Positions 24,472 through 33,576 of a stretch of 60,860 nucleotides of DNA are shown piece by piece. Numbering within the stretch: position 1 is the first letter of the stretch; every line of letters begins with the position of its first letter. A program made the position numbers and the translations under genes. Origin of the DNA: JBHHWH01 sp046756405 (GTDB lineage: Bacteria; Actinomycetota; Acidimicrobiia; Spongiisociales; ZC4RG35); contig JBHHWH010000003.1 of assembly GCA_046756405.1 (NCBI GenBank), forward strand, positions 1 to 60,860, given 5' to 3'. The notes beneath the pieces were generated by a model. That model had not been told where the DNA came from. It saw only the letters and a list, made by a program, of their open reading frames with translations, and ran no database searches.

Positions 24472-25404
24472 ATGGATCGCGTGGTCGTCATCGCCAACCC
24501 CGTGGCATCCCAGTTCACCGGTGGGGCCCACCGGGACGTGATGGCTATCTTCGACAAAGCCGCCCAAGTGCACCCGCTCTGGCCTGGTTCCGGCCCCGAG
24601 GCGGAGCAGGCTGCCGCCGAAGCAGTGGCCGACGGGGCGAACATCGTCGTGGCTATGGGAGGCGACGGAATCGTTCACCATGTGGCCCAGGGGGTTGTGG
24701 GCTCCGAGGCCGTCCTCGGAGTCATCCCGGTCGGCACGACCAACGTGTTCGCCAGGATCCTGGGGCTTCCCACCCGGCCCGCCAAGGCGGCCAAGCTCAT
24801 CGCCCGAGGCAACCCGCCGCGACAGGTAGGGGTGGCCCGGATGGTCCTAAGCCGGGGCACGGTGGAGACCAGCCACTACGCTCTCTTCTCCTGCGGGCTG
24901 GGCCTCGACGCTGAGATCGTTGTGAGCGCCGACGCCGACCCCTACCGGAAATACCGCTTCGGCTCGCTCCACTACGCCAGCACAGCTCTGTCCGTCGCCC
25001 TTCGCCGTTTCCCCCGACGCCGGCCCCACATAGAAGCCGTCTCCGAAGATCGCAAGGCAAAGGCGATGACGGCGATCTTCCAGTTCCGCGAGGTCTACAC
25101 CTACTTCGGCCGGCGCCGGATCACTATCTCCCCTGATCGCCCCAGCCCGATGACGCTCCTGGTGATGACCCGGCTCCCCCGCCGGCGTCTCCCCCGGATC
25201 GCCTTCGACGCGCTGACCCGGGGAGATTTGCGTGGCGTCAAAGGGTTCGAGGTCTGGGAAGGCGTCGAGGCAGCATACTTTCGGGCCGACCCGGCGGCAC
25301 CGGCCCAGGCCGATGGAGAGCCCCTCGGAATGGCGGACGCGGCGTCGGTGGAGTGGGTCCCCGACGCCTTGAAGGTCGCCTCCCCCTACTGGTCGGCTCG
25401 GTGA
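24472..25404 (+). CDS. Diacylglycerol kinase-family lipid kinase
   Basis: 310 residues. VVVIANPVAS at the N-terminus, the catalytic loop AMGGDGIVHHVAQGV near residue 62 and IPVGTTNVFARILG near 85 are the DAGK/YegS hallmarks. GLGLDAEIVVSAD is the conserved metal-site strand, and the C-terminal DGEPLG is typical. The family phosphorylates diacylglycerol or related lipids at the membrane. It is transcribed from the palindromic promoter shared with the ADP-ribosylglycohydrolase-like gene and overlaps the convergent mscS by 19 bp. Confidence 0.92.
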   Translation: MDRVVVIANPVASQFTGGAHRDVMAIFDKAAQVHPLWPGSGPEAEQAAAEAVADGANIVVAMGGDGIVHHVAQGVVGSEAVLGVIPVGTTNVFARILGLPTRPAKAAKLIARGNPPRQVGVARMVLSRGTVETSHYALFSCGLGLDAEIVVSADADPYRKYRFGSLHYASTALSVALRRFPRRRPHIEAVSEDRKAKAMTAIFQFREVYTYFGRRRITISPDRPSPMTLLVMTRLPRRRLPRIAFDALTRGDLRGVKGFEVWEGVEAAYFRADPAAPAQADGEPLGMADAASVEWVPDALKVASPYWSAR

Positions 25405-26192
25405 ACCGTGATCTGAGGGAATGGGATGGTGATTCCTTCAGCATCGAAACGGTTCTTGATCCTGCGCAGAGCCTCCCGGCGCACCGCCCACCGCTCATCG
25501 GCAACGGTGGTCAACCGGCCGCGTAGGACCACCGCCGAGTCGTCCAGGGCGTTGACTCCAAAGATCTCCACTTCACCGATGATCTTCGGGCCCCACTCTG
25601 AGTCCGACGCCAGGCGATCCAGTTCGTCTTTGAAGACTTCCAGGGCACGATTGACGTCGGTCCCGTAGTCGACGCCCACGTCGATGACGGGCTTGGAAAA
25701 GTGGCTGGTGTAGTTGGAGCTGACCGAGATCTGGCCGTTGGGCACAAAGTGCACCACTCCTTCGTAGTCGCGCATCACGGTGACTCGCAGTTGGATGTCC
25801 TCCACCGTCCCGGTGACCCCCGCGATGCTCACCGTGTCTCCCACGTGGAACTGGTCCTCGACGAGGATGAAGAAACCGGCGATCACGTCTTTGATCAGGT
25901 CCTGGGCGCCGAAGCCGACGGCCGCACCGACCACCGTTCCCAGGGCCAGGAAGGGAGTGATGCTGAACCCCCAGGTGTCGAAGAGGACGAACACCACCGA
26001 AACCACAAGAACGATGAGAATCACCCGGCGCAGCACGATCCACAGGGTCTCGGCCCTCTCCTGGTGCTCGCCTCCCTTGGCGCTGGCACGGCGCACGAAC
26101 TGGTGGCCGACCCGGATCGCCAACCAGTAGAGAACACCACTGAGGGCGACCACGATGGCAGTACGGATCAGGTTTTCGATCACTGACGGCAT
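25386..26192 (-). CDS. MscS-family mechanosensitive ion channel
   Basis: 268 residues with three N-terminal helices. The pore helix region reads ALGTVVGAAVGFGAQDLIK followed by VIAGFFILVEDQFHVGD, the MscS hallmark. The beta domain includes GTVEDIQLRVTVMRDYEGVV, and VPNGQI is present. It should open on membrane tension to release solutes during osmotic downshock. AGGAGGAG precedes the ATG, so it is a leadered gene. The downstream GTPase genes lie on the same strand upstream of it. Confidence 0.95.
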   Translation of the reverse strand: MPSVIENLIRTAIVVALSGVLYWLAIRVGHQFVRRASAKGGEHQERAETLWIVLRRVILIVLVVSVVFVLFDTWGFSITPFLALGTVVGAAVGFGAQDLIKDVIAGFFILVEDQFHVGDTVSIAGVTGTVEDIQLRVTVMRDYEGVVHFVPNGQISVSSNYTSHFSKPVIDVGVDYGTDVNRALEVFKDELDRLASDSEWGPKIIGEVEIFGVNALDDSAVVLRGRLTTVADERWAVRREALRRIKNRFDAEGITIPFPQITVHRADQ

Positions 26193-26216
26193 GTTCTCCT
26201 CCTGGGACGGGGCAGG

Positions 26217-27407
26217 TTAACGGCGCATGGCTTCGACGGTGAGGGCCAAGTCGGCGAGGGCAGCTCGGGCCTCACCCCGAGACTGAAGCAGCTCGCGCAC
26301 CGGTTCCAGAAGCCGAGTGTCGAGTTCTCGGCGTAGGTAGTCGTTGCGTTCCTGCTCAGCTTGGTTTTCGGGCCGTCGAAACCAGCGTCGACGTGGGGTG
26401 TCGGGTGGCCCAGCGGAGGCCTCGAACACGGCCACGGGGACCGAAGCCGCCACCCGACGCAAACGCAGGCCCGTTACGCCACCGGCCTCGGCGGCGAGGG
26501 TTTCGATGAAGGTCACGAGCTTGGAGGTGGCTGCTTCTTCGCCACCGGCGATCAGGTCGTCGACGACGGACTCCACGACGCTGCCCGCCCTTGCCTCGAA
26601 CTCGACGGGATCACCCACCATGCGGATCAACGCTGAGGCGGCGCTTCCGAGCTCCACCAGCAGCTTGTCGTAGAGGCCAACCCCCCCATCGAGAACGGCC
26701 CGCAGCAGAGTCAGCAGCTCATCGACACCGATGGGAGGACCGGCGGGTGGGGAGGCCGCCACAGGTACCACCCGGGGAGCGCCGATCCCATCCTCGGCCA
26801 GGGCTCTTATGAAGTGCTCGACCACGGTCTCCGCGTCCTCATCGTGGAGCCGGTCTATCTGGTTGAACACGAAAATGAACTGACGGGAGAAGGCAGAAAG
26901 GGGTTTCAAGTAGCGGTCGTGGAGCAGGGCATCGCGGTACTTCTCCGGATCTACCACCCACACCACCAGGTCCACAAGGGGCAAGAGCTGTTCAACCTGG
27001 TATCGGTGGGCCAGCTCAACGCTGTCGGTGTCGGGGAGATCCAACACGCACAACCACTCCGGCCCGTCGTGGACCTCCCGGGCGATGAGCCCCAGGTCAT
27101 CGAGGTAGCCGGCGAGAGCGTCTCCCCGGTCCCGGGGTACGGCCGCCAGGGGCTCATCCGTGGTGGGCCTCATCCCGCCCACCAGGGCAATCTCGCTGCC
27201 AACAAGGGCGTTGAGGAGGCTCGACTTCCCCGACCCGGTGCCGCCGGCCAGGGCGATCATCAGGACGTCATCGGGATAGGACAGCCTCAGTCGGAGGTTG
27301 CGAACCGTTCCAGCCAGGGGTTCGAGGGCGTCTTTCGCGACGACAGCCACGCAGGAGGCCACCGCCAGGTCGGCCCTGTCGAGAAGACCAGCCGCCGATT
27401 CACGCAT
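26217..27407 (-). CDS. Dynamin-like GTPase, second of an overlapping pair
   Basis: 396 residues from ATG 27407; the longer open frame to 27686 is Trp/Ser-rich shadow of the upstream gene. The G1 P-loop is GGTGSGKSS, G3-like CVLDLPDTDSVE and G4 FNQID are clear. The rest is predicted helical with basic segments, no strong membrane helix. It resembles the YfjP/dynamin-type GTPases of actinobacteria, which remodel membranes or act in cell-envelope stress or division. The start overlaps the upstream GTPase stop by 8 nt (ATGCGTGA). Confidence 0.85.
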   Translation of the reverse strand: MRESAAGLLDRADLAVASCVAVVAKDALEPLAGTVRNLRLRLSYPDDVLMIALAGGTGSGKSSLLNALVGSEIALVGGMRPTTDEPLAAVPRDRGDALAGYLDDLGLIAREVHDGPEWLCVLDLPDTDSVELAHRYQVEQLLPLVDLVVWVVDPEKYRDALLHDRYLKPLSAFSRQFIFVFNQIDRLHDEDAETVVEHFIRALAEDGIGAPRVVPVAASPPAGPPIGVDELLTLLRAVLDGGVGLYDKLLVELGSAASALIRMVGDPVEFEARAGSVVESVVDDLIAGGEEAATSKLVTFIETLAAEAGGVTGLRLRRVAASVPVAVFEASAGPPDTPRRRWFRRPENQAEQERNDYLRRELDTRLLEPVRELLQSRGEARAALADLALTVEAMRR

Positions 27408-28860
27408 CGGCGAAGTGGGACCTCGCCACCATGGCCTCCAATCGTGCGGCCAGCTCCCTGAGGTCGGGAGGAGCCACTGCCATGGTGAAGAGCTCCACCA
27501 GCCGCTCCCCCACCTGGGCGTAGACCACGTGCAGCCGCCCCTCGAGCTCCCTCCGGGCGCGCCGCACCAGCTCTTCGCCTCCCTCCCAAGGAACGTCGGC
27601 CGGGTGGCCAAGGGCCGCCACAGTGAGAACCGCTGCTGCCATGTCTCGCAATCTATGGGGCATCGCGTGGACCATCCGATCGACATAGTGGAGCCATCCG
27701 TCGACCGCCTCTTCGACCAGGGCCCTCAGACCTGACATGACCACCGCCGGCTCGTGGTCGGTGACAGCCAGGACCAACTCGCCGGTACGGAGCACCGTCA
27801 CCCGCAGGTCCGCCTCCACCAGGGCGAGGAGCCTGCCGCGGAGCTGACGCCGGCGCCATGCCAAAGCGCGCCACCGAAATCGCGAGAACCTTCTTCGAGC
27901 CCCATCCATCTCCGGTCCCACAGCCCCTGCCACGCTTTCCAGATCTAGCTGGCTCGCCGCGTCAGTAAGGTCGGAGCGAAGCTGGACCGCCACTTCATCG
28001 ATCCAGGCCGAGATCTGCTCCCCCTCGGACATAACCTCCCGAACCGTCCCTGCGACGGCTGCTAGAGCCCGTTGGACGCCTTCAGCGCGGTGTCGTTCGT
28101 GATCTTCGGCCAAAGAGACCAGGCGCCGGGCGAGCTCTTTCACCGCCGCGGCGGGCAGGGAATGCCTGCTCGGAGCGATGCGGTATTCCGGTATGCGTAG
28201 CACTGTGGCGTCGAGGCCGGCACCGGCCAGCCTGGCCTGATAGTCCACCAACGCCCCGGCGGAGCCGCGGGAGAGGCGATTGAGCACATAGAAGACACTG
28301 GCTCCGCGGGAAACGGCACGGCGCAGAACGTCCCAGGGCACCTCGTCGGCGTACCTGAGGGCCGAGACCACGAAAACGACCACGTCGGCATGGTCGATGA
28401 GGGTCTCAGTTGTGCGCCGGTGCTCAGCAACCACCGAGTCGATGTCGGGGGTGTCAACTAGAGCGATCCGCTCCAGAACCTCCGCCTTGCCGGCCACCAC
28501 CCGACAGGACACCCCACCGATCTTGGCGAAACGTGCGCGGGCCTCTCGCGAGGTGAGCACAACCGGTCTTCGGGTGGTGGGGCGCAGGGACCCCGTCTCC
28601 GAAATGTCGGTCCCGGCGAGGGTGTTGAGCAGGGTCGACTTCCCCGATCCCGTAGGTCCCACCAGCACCACGGTCAGAGGAGCGGAGGGAGTCTCCAATC
28701 TGGGGATCAAGTAATCATGGATCGTTCGCAGGGCCCTGGCCCTCTTCTCCGCGGTGTCGAGCCCCACAAGATGGGCGGCGCTGAGATTGAGCGACTCCAG
28801 CGAGCTGGCGATACGCTCTAGTTCGGCACCCAGGCCAGAAGAGGTTGCGACGGCGACCAC
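27400..28860 (-). CDS. Dynamin-like GTPase, first of an overlapping pair
   Basis: 486 residues. G1 is GPTGSGKSTLLN near residue 67, G3 is LVDTPDIDS, and G4 is LNRLS. Residues 110-240 complete the GTPase; the C-terminal half is helical with a basic Trp/Arg-rich stretch, RFRWRALAWRRRQLRG, that could touch membrane. The start is GTG 28860; CACAAT six bases upstream is a possible -10. Tandem dynamin-like pairs occur in actinobacteria (DynA/DynB, IniA/IniC), where the two proteins assemble together; that is the likely arrangement here. Confidence 0.86.
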   Translation of the reverse strand: MVAVATSSGLGAELERIASSLESLNLSAAHLVGLDTAEKRARALRTIHDYLIPRLETPSAPLTVVLVGPTGSGKSTLLNTLAGTDISETGSLRPTTRRPVVLTSREARARFAKIGGVSCRVVAGKAEVLERIALVDTPDIDSVVAEHRRTTETLIDHADVVVFVVSALRYADEVPWDVLRRAVSRGASVFYVLNRLSRGSAGALVDYQARLAGAGLDATVLRIPEYRIAPSRHSLPAAAVKELARRLVSLAEDHERHRAEGVQRALAAVAGTVREVMSEGEQISAWIDEVAVQLRSDLTDAASQLDLESVAGAVGPEMDGARRRFSRFRWRALAWRRRQLRGRLLALVEADLRVTVLRTGELVLAVTDHEPAVVMSGLRALVEEAVDGWLHYVDRMVHAMPHRLRDMAAAVLTVAALGHPADVPWEGGEELVRRARRELEGRLHVVYAQVGERLVELFTMAVAPPDLRELAARLEAMVARSHFADA

Positions 28861-28895
28861 CCTCAGATTGTGCCACGGCTAGCACCGAGATCCGG

Positions 28896-29768
28896 TCAGC
28901 CTGCCCAGCCTTTCTCCGGGCGTGGGAACCAGACGTGGACCTGCCCGGTGCCGGTGGCGTTCTCATATTCGCTGAACAACTCCCCAGCGGCGGTGCAGTC
29001 GGGGCCCCCGACGGCGCCCAGCATCATCAGGTAGTGCCCGAACCCGGCCTCCGGGTTGTGGGGGTAGTAGTCGTCCATCGTCTCCAGGATCCGCCGGTGA
29101 TCGCCGGCCTTCATCCACTCCAGCCGCTCCTCGTCCGCGGCCCGGGCTTCGGGGGTGCGGATGTGGATCGCATCGGAGGCCTCGTGGAGGGGGATCTCCT
29201 TCAGAGGCCAGAAGGTATGGCTCATCCCGCCCGAGGCCAGGATGACAGCTCGGCGGTCGAGCCTGCCTATCGCCTCCCCCAGGGCACGGCCCATGGTGAG
29301 GAAATCGTCGGGTTCGCCGGTCTGGACCACAGACACCGAGAGCACCCTTTCATCCTTGTGGAGGTAGTGGACCAGGTTGACGGTGGCGTAGTAGACGGGG
29401 AGGTAGGGATCGTCGCTGGCATGGGTGGGAGTGCCCATCTCGGCTCCGATCTCGACAGCCAGCCTGGCGAGATCCGGATCGCCCGGGTAGTCGTAGGGGA
29501 TGCCCGCCATCCCCCGGGGCAGCTCCGAAGAGGTGAAGCGTCCCTGCCGGCGCTCGTGGGCCGAGAGCACGTGTTCGACCGTGGTGAACCAATGGGAGTC
29601 GATGATCACGATCGAGTCCAGATCGAGAGTGTCGAAGACCTCCCGGAGGCGGACTAGCCCCGGAACCAGGCTGATCTCCTTCCCCTCGTTGATCTCACGC
29701 CGGGTCGCCTCGTCGAACATGATCGTGGGAACGTGGCTGATGAGGCCGACGCCGACAATCTCACCCAT
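28896..29768 (-). CDS. hpaD: Class III extradiol dioxygenase, homoprotocatechuate 2,3-dioxygenase-like
   Basis: 290 residues, LigB fold. The N-terminus GVGLISHVPTIMF supplies the first iron His, DSHWFTT the next, and GGMSHTFWPLKEI is a conserved catalytic-His region. The C-terminus HNPEAGFGHYLMMLGAVGG fits HpaD/HpcB. The enzyme cleaves 3,4-dihydroxyphenylacetate with oxygen to 5-carboxymethyl-2-hydroxymuconate semialdehyde. A strong SD, GGAGGAGG, precedes the ATG. It is divergent from the HpaE-like dehydrogenase, the next enzyme in that pathway. Confidence 0.85.
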   Translation of the reverse strand: MGEIVGVGLISHVPTIMFDEATRREINEGKEISLVPGLVRLREVFDTLDLDSIVIIDSHWFTTVEHVLSAHERRQGRFTSSELPRGMAGIPYDYPGDPDLARLAVEIGAEMGTPTHASDDPYLPVYYATVNLVHYLHKDERVLSVSVVQTGEPDDFLTMGRALGEAIGRLDRRAVILASGGMSHTFWPLKEIPLHEASDAIHIRTPEARAADEERLEWMKAGDHRRILETMDDYYPHNPEAGFGHYLMMLGAVGGPDCTAAGELFSEYENATGTGQVHVWFPRPEKGWAG

Positions 29769-29889
29769 GGGATCCTCCTCCAGGAAGCGTAGAAACCGCT
29801 GGGCATCCTACCCGCCGCCCATCAACGGGGCCGGTCACCGGCCGCAGACCGGGACCGGGTTTATCCTCGACTAACAGGAGCACCCCGAC

Positions 29890-31353
29890 ATGCCCTCTTC
29901 CCGAGTCGAAATATCCCAAGTGGCTGTCTCTCCAGACCACTACATCGGCGGCCAGCGTGTGCCTTCGGAGAAGACCTTCGAGGTCCGCTCCCCCCTCGAC
30001 TGGGACTGGAAGCTGGCCGATGTCGCCCGGGGCGACGCCTTGACCGCCGATAGGGCGGTCACCGCCGCTCGCGATGCCTTTCCCCGGTGGGCAGCCTTGG
30101 GGACGGAGGGGCGAGCCGAGTACCTGTATCGGCTGGCGGATCTGATCGACGACAACATCGCCGACCTGGCCATCGTGGAATGTGTGGATATGGCCATGCT
30201 GTTGCAGAGCCTCGAAACCCGTGTCATCCATCGTGGAGCGGAGAACTTCCGCAACTATGCCGAGCTGGCGGTCGAATACCAGGGCCGGGTGTGGTCGTCT
30301 AAGGGCACCGACAACCGGATCCAGCGGATGCCGGCCGGGGTGGCGGTGATCATCACCCCGTGGAACGCTCCCTGGTTGCTGGAGACCTGGAAGGTGGCTC
30401 CCGCCTTGGCCGCAGGAAACACGGTGATCCTCAAGCCGGCGGAATGGGCTCCTCTGTCGGCTTCGCTCCTCGCCGACCTGGTGGACGAGGCCGGCTTCCC
30501 CCCGGGGGTCTTCAACATCGTCCAGGGTATCGGCGAGGAGGTGGGGGCTGCCCTGGTAGCCGACCGCCGGGTGCGCAGGATCTCGTTCACCGGCTCTCCG
30601 GAAACCGCCCGTCACATAGGGGAGTCGGCGGCCAAGAACATCGTCCCGCTCACCGCCGAGCTGGGAGGCAAGGGGCCGTTCTTGGTCTTTGCCGACGCCG
30701 ACCTCGACGCCGCCGCCAAGAAGGCAGCCGCCCAGTACGACGACGCCGGCCAGGTCTGCCTCGCCGGAACTCGTCTGCTGGTGGAGGAGTCGATCACAGG
30801 GGACTTCCTCGACCTCTTCTACAAGTACACCGACCAGCACGTGCTGGGAGATAGCCGTACCCCGACCACCACCGTCTCCCCGCTCATCCACCCCGACCAC
30901 CTGAAACGGGTAGAGGGGTTCGTTGAGCGGGCGCGGCGTTCCGGGGGGGCGGTTCTCCGCGGTGGAGAGCGCTGGAAGCCGGACGGTCTGTGGTACGAGC
31001 CCACGCTGATCGCCCCTAAATCCAACAGCTCTGAGATCGTCCAACGTGAGGTGTTCGGCCCGGTGCTCACCTACCAGACCTTCACCGACGAGGACGAGGG
31101 GATCGCCCTCGCCAACTCCACCGAATACGGCCTGTCGGCCATCGTCTACACCGGATCCGAGGAGCGAGCGGTGCGGGTGGGATCTGCAGTCAGAGCCGGG
31201 ACCGTCTGGGTCAATACCTTCCTGATAAGGGACCTCACCGCCCCCTTCGGGGGATGCGGCATCTCCGGAATCGGCAGGGAGGGAGGGGAGTTTGCCCTCG
31301 ACTTCCACTCCGATCTGAAGACCCTCCAGATCAGCCAGGGATCGGTCTGCTGA
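29890..31353 (+). CDS. hpaE: Aldehyde dehydrogenase, HpaE-like
   Basis: 487 residues. It has the ALDH motifs TPWNAPWLLETWKVAPALA, ISFTGSPETARHI, the catalytic Glu in LTAELGGKGP and the catalytic Cys in GQVCLAGTR, then EVFGPVLTYQTF. Together with the adjacent HpaD it most likely oxidises 5-carboxymethyl-2-hydroxymuconate semialdehyde to the dicarboxylate. AGGAG lies 9 nt before the ATG, and TTTATCCT is a candidate -10 about 24 nt upstream. Its stop directly abuts the convergent acetoacetate-decarboxylase-like gene. Confidence 0.88.
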   Translation: MPSSRVEISQVAVSPDHYIGGQRVPSEKTFEVRSPLDWDWKLADVARGDALTADRAVTAARDAFPRWAALGTEGRAEYLYRLADLIDDNIADLAIVECVDMAMLLQSLETRVIHRGAENFRNYAELAVEYQGRVWSSKGTDNRIQRMPAGVAVIITPWNAPWLLETWKVAPALAAGNTVILKPAEWAPLSASLLADLVDEAGFPPGVFNIVQGIGEEVGAALVADRRVRRISFTGSPETARHIGESAAKNIVPLTAELGGKGPFLVFADADLDAAAKKAAAQYDDAGQVCLAGTRLLVEESITGDFLDLFYKYTDQHVLGDSRTPTTTVSPLIHPDHLKRVEGFVERARRSGGAVLRGGERWKPDGLWYEPTLIAPKSNSSEIVQREVFGPVLTYQTFTDEDEGIALANSTEYGLSAIVYTGSEERAVRVGSAVRAGTVWVNTFLIRDLTAPFGGCGISGIGREGGEFALDFHSDLKTLQISQGSVC

Positions 31354-32136
31354 TCAGCGGCGCAGGGTGGTCCCCTGCCGCCAGGACACTCCGACCCGGT
31401 GGTAGTAGCCGCCGATGATCTCGCCCGGGGCGAGCAGAGACAGCTCGTCCCAGGGAGAGTCGAAGACCTCCACCTCCGCCTCCCCAGACCAGACGTCGGC
31501 CACTTCCCCCTCGTAGCCGCGCATGGTCACCAACTCGTCCATGGAGGCGGTGCCGTCGGACTCGATGGCCGGCCAGTAACGGTCGTGGAGCATGGGGTGA
31601 GCGTTGACGAAACCCGGAGCACCCGCCGGCGCGGTGAGGGTGAGACGCATCTCTGCGATGCGGCGACCGGCGACGGTGAGGGTGGCACCGAACCGGCCCC
31701 CGGGCTCGAGGCGAGGACCGGCCTTGCCCACGGTGACCGGCCGAGTCATCCAGATCTCCCCCAGCTTCTTGGGGTATCCCTGGTGATAGCCGCGGGCCAG
31801 GGCGAAGTCCTTGTCCACCCAGATGAAGGGGCTGCGACTCCAGGTCGTGCCGTCCCAACGACAGCGGATCACGGCGAAGCACTCCTTGTACTGGCTGCGC
31901 TCCGGGTCGAGGAGCTCGGAGAAGTCGTCGCCGCAGCTCTGCCAGTCGGCCCAGATCAGGGCCACTGCTCCCGGGTCATCCTCACAGAGGGTGGCCCCCT
32001 CAGGGAGCAGTTCGACCACCCGCGATGGGTCGGTGCGGTACTCCACGGTGAGCATCTCCCCCGAGTAATGCCAGGGAGGCGGGGGGATGATCGAGGACCG
32101 ACCCGAAGGAGTGCGAGGGAAGAGGAATCCGGCCAT
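31354..32136 (-). CDS. Acetoacetate decarboxylase-family protein
   Basis: 260 residues. The motif GYHQGYPKKLGEI near residue 115 contains the lysine pair of the acetoacetate decarboxylase family, and the N-terminal PPPPWHYSGEMLTVEY region is typical. Many relatives are not decarboxylases but bind or convert aromatic or keto substrates, so the reaction is open. It is divergent from the PLP decarboxylase and may act in the same pathway. The ATG has TACGAT 9 nt upstream and no SD. Confidence 0.82.
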   Translation of the reverse strand: MAGFLFPRTPSGRSSIIPPPPWHYSGEMLTVEYRTDPSRVVELLPEGATLCEDDPGAVALIWADWQSCGDDFSELLDPERSQYKECFAVIRCRWDGTTWSRSPFIWVDKDFALARGYHQGYPKKLGEIWMTRPVTVGKAGPRLEPGGRFGATLTVAGRRIAEMRLTLTAPAGAPGFVNAHPMLHDRYWPAIESDGTASMDELVTMRGYEGEVADVWSGEAEVEVFDSPWDELSLLAPGEIIGGYYHRVGVSWRQGTTLRR

Positions 32137-32145
32137 GGTGGGAGG

Positions 32146-32189
32146 ATCGTAGAAGGAGCTACGCGTAGGACGACAGTAGCTATTACTTT
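32146..32189. promoter_or_regulatory. Divergent leaderless -10 boxes for the decarboxylase genes
   Basis: Minus strand TACGAT (32151-32146) is 9 nt before the ATG at 32136. Plus strand TACTTT (32184-32189) is 7 nt before the GTG at 32197. The 60-bp gap holds both. Confidence 0.5.
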
Positions 32190-32196
32190 GACCTCT

Positions 32197-33576
32197 GTGA
32201 TCAACTTCCTGGAACCTGACGGGCCGACCCGGGCCCAGCTAACCGAGCTGGTGGTGGGGTACCTCAACCGGTGGTTCGAGGCGGCTTCAACCATGGACGC
32301 CCACGCCGGCGAGCCGAACCCCGAGACGGTTGAGATGCTCCGACGTCCTCCCGGCGAGCAGGGACGGCCCCTGGAGGCGATCCTCGAAGACCTCACCGAG
32401 GCCGGGCGCAGCGGAATCCTCCACCCGTCAGGGGGGCACATGTCTTACATCCCCAACGCCGGCCTCTACACCGCCGCACTGGCCGAGTTCCTCGCCGCCG
32501 GCCTCAACCGTTTCACCGGGGTCACTCAGGCAGCCCCAGGGATGGTGGCCATCGAGAAGGGGGTCGTCGACTGGATCTGCGGTCTCTTTGACCTCGGACC
32601 AGCCTCCACGGGGCTCCTCCTCTCCGGGGGCTCCCTCGCCAACTTCACTGGGATCGTCGCCGCTCGTGACGCCCACCTCGGCGACCGGTTGGGTGACGGT
32701 GTGGTCTACATGACCGAGCGAACCCACCACTCGGCATCGAAGGCAGCCCGCCTCGCTGGGTTCCGTCCCGATCAAATCGTGACCGTGGCCGTGGATGCCA
32801 ACCTGAGGATGGATCCCGTATCGCTTCGCAAGCGAATCGTCCGGGACCGCAGCGAGGGCCGAACCCCCGCCCTGGTGGTGGCTTCTGCGGGCACCACCGA
32901 TACCGGTACCATCGACCCCCTCGAGGGCATCGCCGAAGTAGCCTCCTCTGAAGGTATCTGGCTCCACGTCGACGCCGCCTACGGGGGCTTCTTCCTCCTC
33001 ACCGAGCGGGGAAGGAGAGCGCTGGCCGGCATCGACCGTGCCGACTCCATCGCCCTCGACCCACACAAGGGACTCTCGATTCCCTTCGGAGTGGGAGCAG
33101 TGGTGGTACGCGACGAAGAGACGCTGGTAGAAGCCCACGAGGGCCGCGGTGGCTACCTGGCAGAGGACGACACCTACATGGGGCTGCGGGACTTCTCCGC
33201 CGTGGGCCCTGAACTGAGCCGACCCTTCCGGGGCCTGGCCGTATGGCTACCTCTGCACCTTCACGGGATAGCACCCTTCCGCGACGCCCTCGACCACTCC
33301 CTCGACCTGGCCGAAGCGGCCTACGAGCGACTGCGTCGGATGGAGGGAATCGACGCCCTGTGGCGCCCCGACCTCTCCATCGTCGCCTTCCGATTCGAGG
33401 ACGACGAGAAGGGGAAAGCCGCCCTTGGAGCCGTGAACCGCGACCGCACCGTCCACCTCTCCCCCACCACCATCGATGGTCGCTTCGTATTGCGGCTGGC
33501 GATCCTCAACCGGCGCACCACCGCCGACCATGTCGACCATGCGCTGGACATCATCGAGAAGACCCTGATCGGATGA
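32197..33576 (+). CDS. PLP-dependent group II decarboxylase
   Basis: 459 residues from GTG 32197, which TACTTT 7 nt upstream supports; the much longer open frame (from 31399) is antisense to the neighbouring gene. PLP motifs are SGGSLANFTGIVAARD, the HVDAAYGG aspartate site and the Schiff-base lysine in ALDPHKGLSIP. The fold matches aromatic L-amino acid/tyrosine or glutamate-type decarboxylases, but specificity is not readable. It would supply an amine, for example tyramine or dopamine, to the following catabolic steps; that is inference from context. It overlaps the next start as ATGA. Confidence 0.87.
   Translation: MINFLEPDGPTRAQLTELVVGYLNRWFEAASTMDAHAGEPNPETVEMLRRPPGEQGRPLEAILEDLTEAGRSGILHPSGGHMSYIPNAGLYTAALAEFLAAGLNRFTGVTQAAPGMVAIEKGVVDWICGLFDLGPASTGLLLSGGSLANFTGIVAARDAHLGDRLGDGVVYMTERTHHSASKAARLAGFRPDQIVTVAVDANLRMDPVSLRKRIVRDRSEGRTPALVVASAGTTDTGTIDPLEGIAEVASSEGIWLHVDAAYGGFFLLTERGRRALAGIDRADSIALDPHKGLSIPFGVGAVVVRDEETLVEAHEGRGGYLAEDDTYMGLRDFSAVGPELSRPFRGLAVWLPLHLHGIAPFRDALDHSLDLAEAAYERLRRMEGIDALWRPDLSIVAFRFEDDEKGKAALGAVNRDRTVHLSPTTIDGRFVLRLAILNRRTTADHVDHALDIIEKTLIG

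Noticed and set aside
31399..32196. Long open frame extending the PLP decarboxylase upstream
   Set aside because: It is antisense to the acetoacetate-decarboxylase-like gene and lacks the decarboxylase pattern; the GTG at 32197 has a promoter signature.
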